Origin: Candidatus Woesearchaeota archaeon
GTDB taxonomy: Archaea > Nanobdellota > Nanobdellia > Woesearchaeales > UBA9642
Assembly (NCBI GenBank): GCA_026002815.1
Contig: BPGB01000006.1
Span: forward strand, 28,998 to 92,997
Length of the DNA stretch: 64,000 bases
Direction: 5' to 3'
In this document: one piece after another, positions 1 to 7,698 of the stretch
Layout of the letters: each line of letters starts with the position of its first letter
Numbering within the stretch: the stretch's first letter is position 1
The notes under the pieces: generated by a model
Told to the model about the DNA's origin: nothing
Seen by the model: the letters and a program-made list of their open reading frames with translations, nothing else
Databases searched by the model: none
Translations under genes and position numbers: made by a program

Positions 1-219
1 AAAAGGTGTTCAGAGTATATTCATCACGGGGAAGTTATCTGCGGGAAGTGTGTTGTGGAAGAAATATATCCTAAAATTAATGAAATTCTATTTTTGGCAA
101 GTTTGAATTTTATACCCGAAAAATATACAAAAGAGCAATGGTATGATGAAAGAATTTCCAAAATATCACAAAAAAGTAAAGAATTAGTGAAGTTTTTAGA
201 AAAGTTTAGAAAAGGATAA
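1..219 (+). CDS. C-terminal end of an unidentified protein (cut by window start)
   Basis: The frame is open from base 1 to a TAA at 217-219, so 72 residues are seen and the N-terminus lies outside the window. The first residues carry closely spaced Cys and His (RCSEYIHHGEVICGKC), which looks like a zinc-binding knuckle, followed by a Lys/Glu-rich helical tail. It ends 4 bases before the SSB-like gene, so the two are probably co-transcribed. I do not recognise the family. A small zinc-binding replication or regulatory protein would fit the neighbourhood, but that is only context. Confidence 0.55.
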   Translation, partial: KRCSEYIHHGEVICGKCVVEEIYPKINEILFLASLNFIPEKYTKEQWYDERISKISQKSKELVKFLEKFRKG

Positions 220-223
220 AAAA

Positions 224-604
224 ATGAGTCTTAATATTGCTGAACAATTTGTAACATTTTGGGGAATACAAGAAGACAAGGGTAACTATGCTGTCGTAAA
301 GATTAGCAGTAGTAGAAAAGATAAAAAAACTGAAAAATATGTAAATTCCTCGTGGTATGCTAATTTTGTTGGAAGTGCCTATGAAAAACTTAAAGAATTG
401 GGCATTCCAGAAAAAACCAGAATTAAAATTTCTGGTGCTACAATGAAAAAAGAACCTTATCAACAAGATGGTGAAACACTATATCCTAAATTTCCGACTT
501 TGACAGTTTTCAACTTTGAACTTTCAGATGAAAAAGTAAAAACTAAAAGAGTTGAAAAGGCTAGTGATGATAACTTTGAATTAGATAATGAAATTCCTTT
601 CTAG
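224..604 (+). CDS. Single-stranded DNA-binding protein-like (SSB)
   Basis: This 126-residue protein is predicted to coat single-stranded DNA at the phage fork. The C-terminus is acidic and ends in DNEIPF, close to the DDDIPF tip that bacterial SSBs use to recruit partners. The N-terminal ~90 residues alternate charged and aromatic strands (FVTFWGIQ, SSWYANFVG, LTVFNFEL), as expected of an OB fold. AAAGGA lies just before the ATG. The length is slightly short for SSB and typical for phage versions. It heads the replication cluster, directly before the primase. The fold is inferred from pattern; the acidic tip is seen directly. Confidence 0.72.
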   Translation: MSLNIAEQFVTFWGIQEDKGNYAVVKISSSRKDKKTEKYVNSSWYANFVGSAYEKLKELGIPEKTRIKISGATMKKEPYQQDGETLYPKFPTLTVFNFELSDEKVKTKRVEKASDDNFELDNEIPF

Positions 605-629
605 TATAAAAAAGTAAATTAGAGCAGAG

Positions 630-662
630 AGAGGGAAGTAGCAAAAATACTTCCCTCTTTTT
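630..662 (+). terminator. Hairpin with T-run between SSB-like gene and primase
   Basis: An 11-bp perfect stem (630-640 with 648-658), a 7-base loop and a run of T form a factor-independent terminator or attenuator. It ends only a few bases before the primase ribosome site (AAAGGAG, 664-670), so it may damp transcription from the SSB-like gene into the primase, not stop it fully. Confidence 0.7.
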
Positions 663-675
663 AAAGGAGATTTCT

Positions 676-1524
676 ATGAAAAATAATTTACTCGAAAAAG
701 CACTAGAATATGCAAGCATGGGTTTTTATGTTTTTCCATGTAGGGAAAAAGAAATAATATATGGGGATAAAGTTTTTAAAGTAAAATCCCCATATATTGA
801 AGGTGGATTTAAAAATAGTACAATTAATGAGAGGGAAATAATTAATTTTTGGAAGAGATTTCCAGAAGCATGTATAGGAATTGCTTGTGGTAAATCAAAT
901 TTATTTGTAATAGATATTGATATAAAAAATAATCGAGATGGTATTAGAAATTTTATGAAACTTGGCATAGATAAAGAGGGTGCTTTAGAAAGTAGAACAC
1001 CGAGTGGGGGATGGCATATTGTCTTTTCTTCTACAAGAAGTACAAGAACAACAACAAATACAAGATTGGGAATAGATACACGAGGTACAGGTGGATATAT
1101 TATTGCTCCACCCTCATATATTTACGATGGAAATTCTAAAAAATATTATCTTGCATTGACAAAGTGGGATAAAATTCCAAGAGAAATAACAGAGGAAGAA
1201 TTAATAAAATTAAATTCTTTAAAAAATTATCAAAAGAAAAAAGAGAACCAAAGATTTTTAAATATAAAAGAAAATTTACCAAAAATTATAAATTCACTTG
1301 ACAGAATTAAACATTTATCTGATAATTATCAGGATTGGATTACAATAGGTATGGCACTCTATTCTTTGGGGGATAAAGGTTTAAAATTATGGGATGAATG
1401 GAGTAAAAATTCTATAAAATATCAATCTGGTGTTTGTGAAGAAAAATGGAAAACATTTAATCCAGAAGAAATCAGTTTAGGTACAATTTTCTTTTTAGCA
1501 AATGAAAGGAGCGAGCATAAATGA
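676..1524 (+). CDS. Prim-Pol type DNA primase
   Basis: This 282-residue protein is predicted to make primers for phage DNA synthesis. It has the bifunctional primase-polymerase N-terminal domain: GFYVFPCREKE near residue 16, IGIACGKSNLFVIDIDIK with the paired catalytic aspartates (~residues 64-80), and RTPSGGWHIVFS with the conserved His (~105-116). The C-terminal ~70 residues (YQDWITIGMALYSLG, then WDEWSKNS) look like a PriCT-2 domain. AAAGGAG precedes the ATG. Its last bases overlap the start of the helicase (ATGA), so the two proteins are translationally coupled. No separate DnaG-type primase is seen, so this is probably the only primase. Confidence 0.85.
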   Translation: MKNNLLEKALEYASMGFYVFPCREKEIIYGDKVFKVKSPYIEGGFKNSTINEREIINFWKRFPEACIGIACGKSNLFVIDIDIKNNRDGIRNFMKLGIDKEGALESRTPSGGWHIVFSSTRSTRTTTNTRLGIDTRGTGGYIIAPPSYIYDGNSKKYYLALTKWDKIPREITEEELIKLNSLKNYQKKKENQRFLNIKENLPKIINSLDRIKHLSDNYQDWITIGMALYSLGDKGLKLWDEWSKNSIKYQSGVCEEKWKTFNPEEISLGTIFFLANERSEHK

Positions 1525-2840
1525 CATTGAATTTTTCGCCAGAGATTGAAGAGAGTCTATTATCATTAATTATAAAGTATCCTGATTTAATGAATTATAT
1601 ATCTGACCAAGTTTCAGAAGAAGATTTTTATTGGAAACCTTATAGTACATTATTTTCAGTATACTTTTCTTTATATACGGAAGGTAAAAGAATTGATAAA
1701 ATTACCGTTTTAGATGAATTAGAAAGGCGTGGGGAAATATTAAATATCTACAATACTGAAATATCCGAAACAGAACACGGTATAGAATATATTATTAATA
1801 AGGAAGCAGAATTAGAAAATTATGAAACTTATATAAAGATAATAAAAGATAATTCTACAAAAAGAAAAATCTATTATTTATCAAATAGAATAAAAGAAAG
1901 AATTAATAATTCTACTACAAAAGAAATTATTGAATATATTGATAAAGAATTAAACGATATTAGTATATTATCGGAAACCAGAAATAATAGTATCACACCT
2001 GTAACAGATATACTTGAAGAAACGATTCAGGAAATTGAAAAGGCAAAAAAAGGAAATCGAGAATATTTAGAAACAGGATTAACAGAATTAGACAAGTTAA
2101 TTGGTGGGTTTTTTAATGAGCAATTAGTTATTGTTGCTGGAAGGCAAGGGGAAGGTAAGAGTGCATTGTTGTTAACCTTTGCGATGAATATTGCTACAAA
2201 TCCGTTATGGAGTAAAAAAGTAGGAATATTTTCTCTTGAAATGGGAAAAAAGGAATATACTCAAAGGATAATTAGTTTTTTCTCTGGTATTCCTACTTTG
2301 CGCATTAGATTGGGTAAAATTTTTGATAGAGAAAAAGAACAATACAAAAAAGCAATTGAAACAATTAGAGGACTTGGTATTTTCTTTGATGATAGCCCTT
2401 CTCTTACTATTCCCACTTTGAGGGGAAAGATAAGAAAAATGGTTGAAATGGGTGCTAAAATAATTTTCATTGACCAGTTAGAGCAATTAATCTCATCGAA
2501 AGAAAATGAAAATGAATACATCAGAGTAGACAAATTAACCTACCAATTAAAGGGTTTGGCAAGGGAATTTGGAATACCAATAGTTGTAGCACATCAATTG
2601 AACAGGTCTATAGAACACAATGAAAGAGAACCAAAACCCTCTGATTTATCACAAGCAGGAGAAAAAGCAACCGATTTGATTTTAATTATTCGGCATAAAA
2701 AAGAAGATGCTGTTATCAAAAGTAGCAGAATTTATTGTGTTAAAAATAGAAGTGGTGCATTGGGATATGTTAATGTAAAATTTATTGGTGAAAGTGTAAA
2801 ATTTATTGATGATGAAAATCCACTAGATGATGAAGATTAG
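1521..2840 (+). CDS. Replicative DNA helicase, DnaB family
   Basis: This 439-residue hexameric helicase is predicted to unwind DNA at the fork. The N-terminal ~150 residues match the small helical DnaB-N domain (EIEESLLSLIIKYPDLM). The RecA-like core follows: Walker A is AGRQGEGKSAL (~residue 207), with E in place of the usual T/S in the middle; Walker B is IIFIDQLEQL (~315); then AHQLNRSIE and SQAGEKATDLILIIRH. The gene overlaps the primase by 4 bases. A loader protein was not recognised. The family is clear from motif order and length. Confidence 0.9.
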   Translation: MTLNFSPEIEESLLSLIIKYPDLMNYISDQVSEEDFYWKPYSTLFSVYFSLYTEGKRIDKITVLDELERRGEILNIYNTEISETEHGIEYIINKEAELENYETYIKIIKDNSTKRKIYYLSNRIKERINNSTTKEIIEYIDKELNDISILSETRNNSITPVTDILEETIQEIEKAKKGNREYLETGLTELDKLIGGFFNEQLVIVAGRQGEGKSALLLTFAMNIATNPLWSKKVGIFSLEMGKKEYTQRIISFFSGIPTLRIRLGKIFDREKEQYKKAIETIRGLGIFFDDSPSLTIPTLRGKIRKMVEMGAKIIFIDQLEQLISSKENENEYIRVDKLTYQLKGLAREFGIPIVVAHQLNRSIEHNEREPKPSDLSQAGEKATDLILIIRHKKEDAVIKSSRIYCVKNRSGALGYVNVKFIGESVKFIDDENPLDDED

Positions 2841-2873
2841 GATTAATTATGAAAAATAACAAGATTTATGTAC

Positions 2874-2902
2874 TTGATTTTTTGTGAAATTTATGGTATA
2901 AT
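2874..2902 (+). promoter_or_regulatory. Sigma70-type promoter before the Cas4-like nuclease
   Basis: TTGATT (2874-2879) and a perfect TATAAT (2897-2902) are separated by 17 bp. The start codon at 2932 is preceded by GAAAGGAA. It probably drives the nuclease and DNA polymerase. Confidence 0.7.
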
Positions 2903-2931
2903 AGATTATCTTTATTGAAAGGAATTGATTT

Positions 2932-3738
2932 ATGAGTAAAACAAATTTAAAAATAAAATTAGATTTATCAGAATTTTTATTTTCATTTAGCAGTATCAAT
3001 ACATATAAACATTGCCCATACTCTTTTTATTTAATGTATGACAAGAGAGTAAAGAGAGATGGAAATTTTTTTTCTGATTATGGAAATTTTATTCATTCAA
3101 TAGTTGAAGCCTATTTTAAAGGGGAATTAGATGTATGGGAAATGTCATCTTATTATAAAAATAATTTTTTTAATAATATAAATTATGACCCACCACCCTT
3201 ATATAATATCTTAAATTCTTATTACAATTCTGGATTAAAATTTTTTGATAATTTTGATTTTGACAAAGACCATTATGAAATCATTAATTCGGAAGAATTT
3301 ATAAAAGGTACTATAAAGGATTATAAAATTACCATTAAACCAGACCTAGTTTTTAGGAATAAAGAAACTGGTGAAACAATTATTATTGATTTTAAAACTT
3401 CTGAAATTTATAAAAATAAAAAACTAGATGAAGAGAAATTAGCATCATACAAAGAACAATTATCTATTTATATTTATTTTATTAAGAAATTTCTAAATAT
3501 AGAAATTCAAAAGGGTATGCTTTGGTTTATCAGGAGTAATCAGAAAATAACCTTTGAATATGATGAGAAGTACGCTTTGGATGTTTTGAATGAATATGAA
3601 AAGATTATTAGAAAAATTTATTCCCTTGAAAATATTGAATATAATAATGAAAATGAATTTTATTGCAATTATTTATGTTCGGTAAGAAATAGTTGTCAAT
3701 ATAAGAAACCTATAAAAGATAAGGTAGAAAATGGATAA
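2932..3738 (+). CDS. Cas4/RecB-like PD-(D/E)XK nuclease with Fe-S cysteines
   Basis: This 268-residue protein is a predicted DNA exonuclease of the RecB/Cas4 (PDDEXK_1) type. Near the N-terminus is SSINTYKHCPYSFY, then GNFIHSIVEAYF, where the His is the usual active-site His. The core is KPDLVFRNKETGETIIIDFK (D, then D-x-K), followed by EQLSIYIYFIKK. Four cysteines, C28 plus C245, C249 and C255, have the spacing of a 4Fe-4S cluster in Cas4/AddB nucleases. No other Cas genes or CRISPR repeats are present, so it is a replication or recombination nuclease, not an immunity gene. It overlaps the polymerase gene by 8 bases. Confidence 0.82.
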   Translation: MSKTNLKIKLDLSEFLFSFSSINTYKHCPYSFYLMYDKRVKRDGNFFSDYGNFIHSIVEAYFKGELDVWEMSSYYKNNFFNNINYDPPPLYNILNSYYNSGLKFFDNFDFDKDHYEIINSEEFIKGTIKDYKITIKPDLVFRNKETGETIIIDFKTSEIYKNKKLDEEKLASYKEQLSIYIYFIKKFLNIEIQKGMLWFIRSNQKITFEYDEKYALDVLNEYEKIIRKIYSLENIEYNNENEFYCNYLCSVRNSCQYKKPIKDKVENG

Positions 3739-6145
3739 AAAAGATTACTGCTATGATGTAGAAGTATTTAAAAATTTCCTATGTTTTACTTTTGTTAACA
3801 TTGAGGATGAAAATGAAATTTACACTTTTTCTATATCATGGCAATATGGTATAGACCAAAAAGATGAATTAATAGATTTTATAGAAAATAAAGTAAATCA
3901 TCTTATTGGATATAATAATCTTTTTTATGATAGAGAAATTTTATATGAAGTTATAACATATAACAAGAGCAAAGATATTAATTTACATATTTATAACTTT
4001 TCTCAAAATATCATATCAAATAACAGGAATGTTCTTTTTAGTCCCAATAGAAAACTTGCATGGAAAGATATTGACCTTATGAGGATTCCAGCATTTGATA
4101 AATTGGGAATTTCTCTTAAGGCTGTATCTGTTTCTTTAAAGTGGCACAAGATTCAAGACCTTCCATTACCCTATGATAAACCTATTAAAAAGGAAGAAAT
4201 AGAAACAATTATTCAATATAATATTAATGATGTATTAATTACAAGGGAATTGTATAAAAAATTATATCCTCAAATTGAATTAAGAATAAAGTTATCAGAA
4301 TTATTTAATGTAGATTTATTGAATGCAAGTGATAGCAAAATTGGAAATGTTATATTAGAAGATTACTATAAAAAACAAGAACCAGACTTTAACATTCATA
4401 AAAAAACAAACAAGGATGTAAAATTTTTTTGGCTTTCAGAATGTATTAGTGATAAAGTAAAATTCAAAACAGAGAAATTGAATAATCTTTTATTAAAACT
4501 AAGAGAAACAATATTAGTAAAAGAAAATAAATACAAATATAAAGAAAAAATAACTTTTGCTGGAATTACTTATGAGTTGGGTATAGGTGGATTACATTCA
4601 GAAGATAATCCAGCAAAGTTTGTTTCATCTGAAAACTATAAAATCATTGATGCAGATGTTACAAGTTATTATCCTAATATTATATTAAACGAAAAGGTCT
4701 ATCCCTCTCATCTTTCAGAAACATTTTTAGATATTTTAAGGAAGATGACAGAAGAAAGAGTGAAAGCAAAAAAAGAAAAAGATAAACTAAAAGCAGATGC
4801 TTTAAAAATTTCCATTAATTCTATATTTGGAAAAATGGGAAGTGAATTATTTTATCTTTACGACCCAAAAGGATTAATTAAAGTTACTGTAAATGGTCAA
4901 TTATTTTTACTAATGCTAATTGAAGAATTACACCTGAACGACATACCAGTTATTTCAGCAAATACCGATGGCATTGTTTCTTATGTTAATAAGGATAAGA
5001 TAGATGATTATTATCGAATATGTAAAGAATGGGAAAGCAAGACTAATTTATCCCTAGAATTTACGGAATATAAGTTATATGTTAGAACAGATGTCAACAA
5101 TTATATTACATTAAAGGTAGATGGTGAAGTAAAAGAAAAAGGTAGATTTATGACAGATATTGAAATCAATAAAGCATACAGTTTTCCAGTCGTTTCTGAT
5201 GCACTGTTTTTCTATTACATGAAGGACATTCCTGTAATAGATACTATTAAAAAGGAAAGAGATATACTTAATTTTTGCTTTTCACAAAAAGCGGGAGATA
5301 AATTTGATTTTGTATATAGAACAGAAGAAGGGAATGATATACCTCTTCAAAAAACAAACAGGTGTTATATCTCTAATGCTGGTGGAAAATTAGTTAAAAT
5401 AAATAGAGAGAATGGAAATGAAATAGGTGTTTATGTTTCAAATTATGTAAGAATTTTGAACGATTACGACAAAAATATTCCATTTGAGGAATATGATGTA
5501 AATTATGACTTTTATGTGGAAGAAGCCGAAAAGTATATTAGGGAAATAAAAGAAATAGAAGATGAAATTGCTATACAGAAAGAGAAATTATTAGAGGAAA
5601 AGAATGAAGATGAAGATAATGAATATTCGACAATACCTGAAAATTCAAAAAATTTAAAAATTAAAAATATAGAGTTTGGTAAATCTAAATATTTCTATTC
5701 TTATGATAAAAATGAAAGTGTAATATATATGGGATTGGCTGGAATAAAATTTATTACACCACAGGTAGCAAAGGAATTATATAAATTATATACCAAAAAA
5801 TACAATAGTTTTTTAGATTTATTAATAGATTTATCAGAATTAAAAATCACAAATAAGCAATTAGAAATTTTGATTTATCTTGACTTTTTTAAAACATTTG
5901 GGAAAAATGGAAAACTTCATAAAGTTTTCAAAGAATTTACAGAGGGAAAGTTTAAATATTCTAAAAATCACAAAGAAGAAACCAGAATAAAGAGATATAA
6001 AGAATTACTTAATTTTGAAAAATATACAAAAGACACCAGAATACCTATTCTTCAAAATATAATTTTTCAAAAAGAAAATTTAGGAATGGTTTATACATTA
6101 TTTGAAGAGTTGGATAAAAGAATAGCTAATTGTCGAAAATGTTGA
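3731..6145 (+). CDS. Family B DNA polymerase with 3'-5' exonuclease
   Basis: The 804-residue replicative polymerase has an N-terminal DEDD proofreading domain: Exo I in CYDVEVFKN, Exo II in GYNNLFYDREIL and Exo III in NINDVLITRELYK. Its polymerase domain carries motif A (DADVTSYYPNIIL), motif B (KISINSIFGKMG) and motif C (ANTDGIV). In motif C the second Asp, the metal ligand, is kept, while the first Asp is Asn. Domain order is standard for family B. The reading frame stops at a TGA at 6143, but typical C-terminal sequence of phage relatives seems to continue downstream in shifted frames (see 6126-6403), so the annotated protein is probably short by about 85 residues. Confidence 0.9.
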   Translation: MDKKDYCYDVEVFKNFLCFTFVNIEDENEIYTFSISWQYGIDQKDELIDFIENKVNHLIGYNNLFYDREILYEVITYNKSKDINLHIYNFSQNIISNNRNVLFSPNRKLAWKDIDLMRIPAFDKLGISLKAVSVSLKWHKIQDLPLPYDKPIKKEEIETIIQYNINDVLITRELYKKLYPQIELRIKLSELFNVDLLNASDSKIGNVILEDYYKKQEPDFNIHKKTNKDVKFFWLSECISDKVKFKTEKLNNLLLKLRETILVKENKYKYKEKITFAGITYELGIGGLHSEDNPAKFVSSENYKIIDADVTSYYPNIILNEKVYPSHLSETFLDILRKMTEERVKAKKEKDKLKADALKISINSIFGKMGSELFYLYDPKGLIKVTVNGQLFLLMLIEELHLNDIPVISANTDGIVSYVNKDKIDDYYRICKEWESKTNLSLEFTEYKLYVRTDVNNYITLKVDGEVKEKGRFMTDIEINKAYSFPVVSDALFFYYMKDIPVIDTIKKERDILNFCFSQKAGDKFDFVYRTEEGNDIPLQKTNRCYISNAGGKLVKINRENGNEIGVYVSNYVRILNDYDKNIPFEEYDVNYDFYVEEAEKYIREIKEIEDEIAIQKEKLLEEKNEDEDNEYSTIPENSKNLKIKNIEFGKSKYFYSYDKNESVIYMGLAGIKFITPQVAKELYKLYTKKYNSFLDLLIDLSELKITNKQLEILIYLDFFKTFGKNGKLHKVFKEFTEGKFKYSKNHKEETRIKRYKELLNFEKYTKDTRIPILQNIIFQKENLGMVYTLFEELDKRIANCRKC

Positions 6146-6403
6146 TTTGAGATATACTCCACGAATTGATTTATATTCTCTGAACATATCGGAAAAAGAA
6201 TTACTGTAAAGGTCAATAAAAAATTATTTGAATCACAACCATTGGTTAATGGCGATATAATTTTTGCAAAAAACTTTGAAAAAAGAAAGGCTTATGTATA
6301 TAAAAATAATCAATATATTGAAACAGAGCAAGATGAGTGGTGGCTTTCTAATTATGAAAGAATAGAAAATTCATTTGATAGATATATAGGAGATAATGAA
6401 TGA
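6126..6403 (+). pseudogene. Out-of-frame continuation of the DNA polymerase C-terminus
   Basis: After the polymerase stop, one other frame reads NVDLRYTPRIDLYSL (about 6138-6185). Then the polymerase's own frame resumes with KRITVKVNKKLFESQP and runs through DEWWLSNYERIENS to a TGA at 6401-6403. Reading AAA for the AAAA at 6136-6139 and AAAAAA for the AAAAA at 6193-6197 gives one open frame joining all of this to the polymerase. From memory, phage family B polymerases often end in a domain of the form DxxxKYSPKLTLYSL...WWLxxYE; I could not check this by search. Alternatives are homopolymer sequencing errors, a true double frameshift mutation or recoding. No convincing independent start codon with a ribosome site is present. 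Confidence 0.68.
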
Positions 6404-6564
6404 AAAGAAGAAAATCCTTTTTTGAAAATAAATATATTGAAAATTACCTTATAAGAATTGAAAGGCAAGATATATTTGTTAATTATACTCATAAGGGCAT
6501 AATGGAAAGAACTGTCAGGATAGATAATCCGTGTATTTTAACTATTATTATTTCTCCGAACTGA
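6400..6564 (+). CDS. Small basic protein, unknown function
   Basis: This is a 54-residue reading frame beginning MKRRKSFFENKY and ending ILTIIISPN. The ATG overlaps the stop of the polymerase continuation (ATGA), and GGAGATAATGA lies just before it, which supports coupled translation. It is basic at the N-terminus and has a beta-rich end. I recognise no family. It lies in a plus-strand run of replication genes and is followed 14 bases later by another small gene with its own ribosome site. Confidence 0.45.
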   Translation: MKRRKSFFENKYIENYLIRIERQDIFVNYTHKGIMERTVRIDNPCILTIIISPN

Positions 6565-6578
6565 TAAGGAAGGATAAA

Positions 6579-6770
6579 ATGAAAACTTATAAACTTGTTC
6601 AAAAAGTACTAAATTCAGAAAATAATACTATTCAATATAGAATTATTATGACTAATCTAACATGGGAAGAAGCAAAAAAAGCAAGGAAAGAAGTCAAAAA
6701 TAGTATAATCGTTCAAGAAAATAGTAATAATTATAATATTCACATGAAAGTAACAAGGCTTGGAGAATAA
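6579..6770 (+). CDS. Small protein, unknown function
   Basis: This 63-residue protein begins MKTYKLVQKVLNSEN and contains a charged helix (TWEEAKKARKEVKNS). I chose the ATG at 6579 because AAGGAAGG lies just upstream; an in-frame ATG at 6531 would overlap the previous gene and has no ribosome site. The alternation YKLVQKV / IQYRIIMT / HMKVTRL suggests a small alpha-beta fold, of a size often seen in phage accessory proteins. Its end is one base before the start region of the nucleotide kinase gene, so it belongs to the same operon. No function can be assigned. Confidence 0.55.
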   Translation: MKTYKLVQKVLNSENNTIQYRIIMTNLTWEEAKKARKEVKNSIIVQENSNNYNIHMKVTRLGE

Positions 6771-6771
6771 T

Positions 6772-7335
6772 ATGACCATAAAACTTGTATTACTTATATC
6801 TGGAAAAGCAGGGGTTGGAAAAGATTTTATATCTGATAAAATTATTGAATATTCCAAAAATGTTAATCCAGAAATAAAAATACTAAAAATTGCTTATGCA
6901 GACTTATTAAAATTCTATCTTTTAAAATATTTTAATTGGGATGGTCAAAAGAATTTAGAAGGGAGAAAATTACTTCAACACATTGGTACAGATGTTATTA
7001 GAAAAAAATATAAAAATTATTGGGTAAAGCATGTTTATAGAACTATAAAAGCCCTCGATAATTTTTTTGATATGGCAATTGTAACAGATTGCAGATTTTA
7101 TAATGAAATTAATTTCTGGAAAGATAAAAATATTCCAATTATTACTTTAAGAATAGATGGTCAAAGTACTTTACTGGATTCTGAATTAAAATCTCATTCT
7201 TCTGAAACAGAACTAGATAATTATAATTTTGATATTTATTATTATAATCATAAAAATAATAATTTGATATTGAAAGAATTTTTGTACGATTTATATTTTA
7301 ATTATATTAGTAAATTCTTATTAACAAAAAATTAA
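6772..7335 (+). CDS. Deoxynucleoside monophosphate kinase
   Basis: This 187-residue protein is predicted to phosphorylate dNMPs for DNA synthesis. A P-loop GKAGVGKD lies at residues ~9-16, followed by ADLLKFYLL, then EGRKLLQHIGTDVIRKKY (~62-80), then WVKHVYR and MAIVTDCRFYNEINFWKD (~103-120). This order matches phage dNMP kinases of the T4 gene 1 type, where the GTDVxR and DxRFxNE segments contact nucleotide. The ATG at 6772 has TTGGAG just upstream. It sits between the polymerase and the ribonucleotide reductase, as expected for dNTP supply. Other P-loop kinases cannot be excluded. Confidence 0.75.
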   Translation: MTIKLVLLISGKAGVGKDFISDKIIEYSKNVNPEIKILKIAYADLLKFYLLKYFNWDGQKNLEGRKLLQHIGTDVIRKKYKNYWVKHVYRTIKALDNFFDMAIVTDCRFYNEINFWKDKNIPIITLRIDGQSTLLDSELKSHSSETELDNYNFDIYYYNHKNNNLILKEFLYDLYFNYISKFLLTKN

Positions 7336-7346
7336 CATAAAATAAC

Positions 7347-7374
7347 TTGACAAAGTTTTAAATAATATTATAAT
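7347..7374 (+). promoter_or_regulatory. Consensus sigma70-type promoter
   Basis: TTGACA (7347-7352) and TATAAT (7369-7374) are 16 bp apart, followed by GAAAGG before the ATG at 7402. It probably serves the small gene at 7402 and perhaps the ribonucleotide reductase. Confidence 0.75.
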
Positions 7375-7401
7375 TAAAAATTATCCTCGAAAGGATTTAA
7401 A

Positions 7402-7611
7402 ATGGAAAATATTATTGGTAATAAAAATCAATTTACGAGTAATCCAGAAGGAAAAAGAGTTACACTTATTTTGATTTATGAAAATCATCGTGAATCTTAT
7501 AGTTTACCCCCATTTATAGCAAGAATGATTTTAGAAATGAATAGCAATTTAGACCCAAGACCAATCAGGGCAAAAATTATTTGGGACAATCTTTTAGATA
7601 ATTGGCATTAA
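7402..7611 (+). CDS. Small protein, unknown function
   Basis: This 69-residue protein (start MENIIGNKNQF, end IIWDNLLDNWH) has its own consensus promoter and GAAAGG ribosome site. It mixes beta strands (KRVTLILIYENHRESYSL) with a short helix (PPFIARMILEM). The ends are polar and no Cys/His cluster, signal or membrane segment is seen. Its position immediately before the ribonucleotide reductase could mean a role in nucleotide metabolism or its control, but nothing in the sequence shows that. Family unknown to me. Confidence 0.6.
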   Translation: MENIIGNKNQFTSNPEGKRVTLILIYENHRESYSLPPFIARMILEMNSNLDPRPIRAKIIWDNLLDNWH

Positions 7612-7698
7612 AAAATTAATAAAAAAATATTCTCAATTCTTTTTAATGAATTGGGTTAAGTATTTATCATTTATCTTATTTAGAAGGGAGAATGAGTT

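Noticed and set aside
2932..3738. CRISPR-Cas system because of the Cas4-like nuclease
   Set aside because: No Cas1, Cas2, effector or repeat-spacer array is visible; the gene is in the replication cluster, where Cas4-like nucleases are common in phages.
6126..6403. UGA recoded as Trp to extend the polymerase
   Set aside because: Reading through UGA in the polymerase frame gives a segment (FEIYSTN) that does not look like the expected domain, Trp is coded by TGG throughout, and other genes end with TGA.
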